Shown here: positions 44,702-45,512 of the stretch, piece after piece
Layout of the letters: every line of letters starts with the position of its first letter
How positions within the stretch are numbered: the first letter of the stretch is position 1
Position numbers and translations under genes: made by a program
Origin: Thermosipho japonicus
GTDB taxonomy: Bacteria; Thermotogota; Thermotogae; Thermotogales; Fervidobacteriaceae
Length of the DNA stretch: 45,512 nucleotides
Direction of reading: 5' to 3'
Assembly: GCF_014201655.1 (NCBI RefSeq)
Contig: NZ_JACHEX010000008.1
Coordinates: forward strand, 1 to 45,512
The notes under the pieces: model-generated
Told to the model about the DNA's origin: nothing
Seen by the model: the letters and a program-made list of their open reading frames with translations, nothing else
Databases searched by the model: none

Positions 44702-45074
44702 TTTTTCATTCCTCATAGGTAGATTCTAAACTTAAAATTGTATCATTGATTTTCTTTTTGAGGTGTTGTTTTCATTCCTCATAGGTAGATTCTAAACGCA
44801 AATACTTTTTGAGGGGAAAATATTGTTATTTAAGTGTTTTCATTCCTCATAGGTAGATTCTAAACCCACATTTTATAAAGAAGTAACCCCACGGCACGGC
44901 TAGTTTTCATTCCTCATAGGTAGATTCTAAACACAAGATAAAACATTTTTTATAACTTCAAGCGTTGTAGCACAAGTTTTCATTCCTCATAGGTAGATTC
45001 TAAACTACCCATATGATTTACCAAGCATACTTGACCTATTTTATGTTTTCATTCCTCATAGGTAGATTCTAAAC
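44702..45074 (-). CRISPR. CRISPR array 2: 6 repeats, 5 spacers
   Basis: Same 30-nt repeat as array 1 but on the minus strand. Repeats occupy 45045-45074, 44976-45005, 44903-44932, 44836-44865, 44768-44797 and 44702-44731 in transcription order. Spacers are 36-43 nt and share none with array 1. The last repeat has its final base changed, marking the leader-distal end. Confidence 0.97.
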
Positions 45075-45383
45075 CTATAAATATCCTCATAAATAAATAT
45101 AACAAGAAAAAGTAACAAAACCTTTGAGCGGAAGTAAACGATAAGTTAAATCTAGAATTTATGAGCTCTTATTTAACTTTATCTTCGAAAACATCTCCTA
45201 AAAATTTGTCTATTTTCAGTCTATTAACATAAACGTTACATATACCATATTATAGATTTAGTAAAAATGCACTTTTTTGAATTTTGTTAAAAATGTGTTA
45301 AAAAAAATTTTCTTTCTTAGAATAACATCAACACTTTTTTATTGTTAATTTTAAATTTCCTTTTAGTTAATTTTTTATTTTTC
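45075..45383 (-). promoter_or_regulatory. Leader of CRISPR array 2
   Basis: Mirror copy of the array 1 leader. 45075-45301 aligns over exactly 227 bp, and similarity continues more weakly to about 45383. The inverted repeat (AAGTTAAAT 45143-45151, ATTTAACTT 45171-45179) is kept. Only 22 bp separate the end of this similarity from the IS inverted repeat. Confidence 0.8.
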
Positions 45384-45405
45384 AGACAACTTCAAATAGG
45401 ATAAG

Positions 45406-45424
45406 ACCCTGGCCAAAGTAAAAA
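45406..45424 (+). repeat. Left terminal inverted repeat of the right IS copy
   Basis: ACCCTGGCCAAAGTAAAAA is the inverse of the IS end at 216-234 with one mismatch. It is followed by a hairpin and a strong Shine-Dalgarno, as expected for the start of a transposase gene running off the window. Confidence 0.7.
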
Positions 45425-45451
45425 ATAAGTTAAATTAGGATATAAAAAAAG

Positions 45452-45508
45452 GGCTACACCTGCTAAAATTATTTTTGTACCAAACATCAACAACAAGGAG
45501 GTGTAGCC
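45452..45508 (+). promoter_or_regulatory. Hairpin hiding the ribosome binding site of an IS gene
   Basis: GGCTACACCT (45452-45461) can pair perfectly with AGGTGTAGCC (45499-45508), which covers most of the Shine-Dalgarno GGAGG at 45497-45501. The start codon must be just past the window edge. IS4-family members IS10 and IS50 use such a fold to keep read-through transcripts from making transposase. Confidence 0.6.
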
Positions 45509-45512
45509 TAAC

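Overview
The window is AT-rich bacterial DNA with strong AGGAGG-type ribosome binding sites, tight gene overlaps, and gene content (type III-B cmr genes with 30-nt repeats, a MOFRL-type glycerate kinase, NiaR, hrcA-grpE-dnaJ) that points to a thermophilic member of the Thermotogales, most likely Thermosipho or a close relative. This assignment comes from gene content and composition only. No tRNA or rRNA gene was seen.

Layout. (1) 1-235: 3' end of an IS4-like transposase and the inverted repeat of its element. (2) 250-7660: mostly rightward genes: a uracil permease behind a near-consensus promoter, a leftward membrane acyltransferase, then miaB, a YitT-family protein, a nicotinamidase-like hydrolase, a CDF metal transporter and a secreted/membrane TPR-like protein. 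(3) 7659-22428: a leftward gene train of about 14.7 kb headed by hrcA with a CIRCE-like operator, continuing grpE, dnaJ, nadE, glycerate kinase, a 2-hydroxyacid dehydrogenase, an opine-type dehydrogenase, a B12-dependent mutase-like protein, an ATP-grasp ligase, YjbQ, a PAS/AAA+ regulator, a metallo-beta-lactamase fold protein, glgA and galT. (4) 22440-24302: niaR and a niacin-transporter-like MFS gene. (5) 24558-45383: a complete type III-B CRISPR-Cas locus. (6) 45406-45512: the other end of an IS of the same kind as at the left edge.

The CRISPR locus is the part of greatest interest. Two arrays (12 and 6 repeats) with homologous leaders of about 230-300 bp face each other and enclose the cas genes, all on the minus strand. 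In transcription order these are: a small membrane protein, cas2, cas1, a second cas2, two dynamin-like GTPases, a MazF/PemK-like small protein, a sigma-factor-like protein, a partner protein, a Lon-SAVED protease, csx1, cas6, cmr1, cas10/cmr2, cmr3, cmr4, cmr5 and cmr6. The sigma-like/partner/Lon-SAVED trio matches the cyclic-oligoadenylate-activated CalpS-CalpT-CalpL protease cascade. With Csx1 (CARF-HEPN), target recognition by the Cmr complex could trigger both RNA degradation and a proteolytic release of a sigma factor. The dynamin pair sits between two 43-bp direct repeats that include the 3' end of the second cas2, as if it had been inserted next to the signalling module. A membrane-acting dynamin arm in a type III locus is the least familiar component.
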